Under the pieces are notes generated by a model. The model was not told the origin of the DNA, searched no databases, and was given only the letters and a program-made list of their open reading frames with translations. A stretch of DNA of 6,866 nucleotides from Candidatus Dormiibacterota bacterium (GTDB taxonomy: Bacteria; Chloroflexota; Dormibacteria; UBA8260; Bog-877), in NCBI GenBank assembly GCA_003164475.1, contig PLTL01000114.1, positions 1 to 6,866 on the forward strand, in the 5' to 3' direction. Positions within the stretch are counted from its first letter, which is position 1, and the number at the start of each line of letters is the position of its first letter. The position numbers were made by a program, and so were the translations under genes. Positions 6,070 through 6,866 of this stretch are shown in pieces.

Positions 6070-6866
6070 ATGTCGCTCGCCGCGCCTCCGGTGCGGATCA
6101 CCGGCAGCCAACGTGAGCAGTTGGAGGCGTGGTCGCGGAGCCGGGTCGTTCCCCATCGCCAGGTTCTCCGCGCCCGCATCATCCTGATGGCCGCGGAGGG
6201 GGTCGCGAACCAGGCGATCGCCGATCGGCTGGGCACCTCTAAGCCCAGCGTCCTAAAGTGGCGAACCCGTTTCGACGAAGCCGGCATCGACGGCCTCGAG
6301 GAGGCCGAGGGCAGGGGCCCCAAGGTCACCTACGGGCGGGACTTCGTGGAGCGGGTGATCGCCACGGCTGTTCGGCCGCCCGACGACGGCAGCACCCACT
6401 GGAGTACCCGGAGCCTGGCCCAACAGGTCGGTGCCAGCCACGCCACGGTGCATCGGATCATGCAGGAAGCCGGACTCCAGCCCCATCTCACCCGGATCTT
6501 GAAGTACAGCCACGATCCCCTCTTGGAGGAGAAGGTCAAAGACGTCGTGGGCCTGTACATGAACCCGCCGGAGAACGCGATCGTGCTCAGCGGCGATGAG
6601 AAGACCCAGATCCAGGCTCTCGACCGCTCCCAGCCGCTGCTGCCGATGAAGCCGCACCAAGTGGAGCGCCACACCCACGACTACGTCCGTCATGGCACCA
6701 CCACCCTCTTCGCCGCTCTCGACCTCGCCACCGGGACGGTCACCGGCGGCTGTTATGAGAAGCACCGGGCCGAGGAGTTCCTCGACTTCCTGAAGCTGGT
6801 GGCCAAGACCTATCCTCGCCGCCCCCTGCACGTGATCGTCGACAACGCCTCCACCCACAAGACCCC
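6070..6866 (+). CDS. IS630-family DDE transposase, 3' end beyond the window
   Basis: The reading frame from ATG at 6070 stays open to the last base (265 codons plus 2 nt). An in-frame TAG at 6043-6045 and no other start after it fix the beginning. The product cuts and pastes its element at TA sites. Seen: a helix-turn-helix at about residues 38-68 (ILMAAEGVANQAIADRLGTS and VLKWRTRF), a second DNA-binding segment at 112-131 (STRSLAQQVGASHATVHRIM), the first catalytic Asp176 in IVLSGDEKTQ, and the second, Asp258, in HVIVDNASTHKT. The third acidic residue is expected about 35 residues later and falls outside the window, as does the stop. Family members run about 340-370 residues, so roughly three quarters is present. 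Nothing visible suggests damage: no frameshift or internal stop. It reads divergently from the GT2 gene. Confidence 0.93.
   Translation, partial: MSLAAPPVRITGSQREQLEAWSRSRVVPHRQVLRARIILMAAEGVANQAIADRLGTSKPSVLKWRTRFDEAGIDGLEEAEGRGPKVTYGRDFVERVIATAVRPPDDGSTHWSTRSLAQQVGASHATVHRIMQEAGLQPHLTRILKYSHDPLLEEKVKDVVGLYMNPPENAIVLSGDEKTQIQALDRSQPLLPMKPHQVERHTHDYVRHGTTTLFAALDLATGTVTGGCYEKHRAEEFLDFLKLVAKTYPRRPLHVIVDNASTHKT

Larger units (their letters stand above)
6012..6866 (+). mobile_element. IS630-family insertion sequence, left part
   Basis: The element is defined by its transposase and continues beyond the window, so the right end and inverted repeats cannot be compared. IS630/Tc1-mariner elements insert at TA, often within CTAG. 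CTAG occurs at 6011-6014, so the element may begin at 6014, directly after the duplicated TA. TA at 6031-6032, followed by GATTGACAGTTAGCC, is a second possible boundary. Direction of transcription is toward the window end, away from the sugar genes. The left end is provisional. Confidence 0.7.

Noticed and set aside
5429..6187. 252-residue plus-strand open frame
   Set aside because: It runs antisense through the GT2 start and out of frame into the transposase; no motif or family resemblance.
6253..6858. 201-residue minus-strand open frame
   Set aside because: Exactly antisense to the transposase, whose motifs are unmistakable.
1..6866. CRISPR array, rRNA, or a defence or toxin system
   Set aside because: No regularly spaced repeats, no rRNA-like stretches, and none of the five genes carries nuclease, helicase or toxin motifs apart from the transposase.

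Overview
The window is a 6.9-kb piece of high-GC bacterial DNA (roughly 60% GC by eye, with one patch near 79%). Four genes lie on the minus strand and one incomplete insertion sequence reads in from the right on the plus strand. The GC content, the tight minus-strand packing and the style of the IS630-type transposase suggest a soil actinobacterium or a similar high-GC lineage. No ribosomal or other phylogenetic marker is present, so this is only an impression.

In the direction of minus-strand transcription, from high to low coordinates: a family 2 glycosyltransferase of the DPM1/polyprenyl-phosphate-sugar-synthase type (4745-5536) is followed after 41 nt by a polytopic GT-C/DUF2142-like membrane protein (3270-4703). 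A 480-nt gap without a convincing gene follows, containing the very GC-rich, dyad-rich patch. Next come a flavin-dependent GMC-type oxidoreductase with a built-in ferredoxin-type four-cysteine motif (1188-2789) and an extended-SDR sugar epimerase/dehydratase homologue (323-1195). The last two overlap by 8 nt and are probably translationally coupled. Positions 1-322 hold no gene I can support.

Taken together the four genes look like part of a surface-polysaccharide or glycolipid locus. A working model, which is inference only: the GT2 makes a polyprenyl-phosphate sugar, the oxidoreductase/SDR pair oxidises and re-reduces (epimerises) a sugar, possibly the lipid-linked one, and the GT-C protein transfers it outside the membrane. 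This would parallel the logic of the DprE1/DprE2/arabinosyltransferase pathway but use unrelated oxidase chemistry.

On the right, 5537-6011 is a non-coding spacer with a small AT-richer palindromic site. An IS630-family element begins somewhere around 6012-6032. Its transposase (6070 onward) runs off the window end before the third catalytic acidic residue. Two long open frames on the minus strand extend far upstream of the true starts of the GT2 and GT-C genes; motif content and ribosome-binding sites argue that these extensions are not translated.
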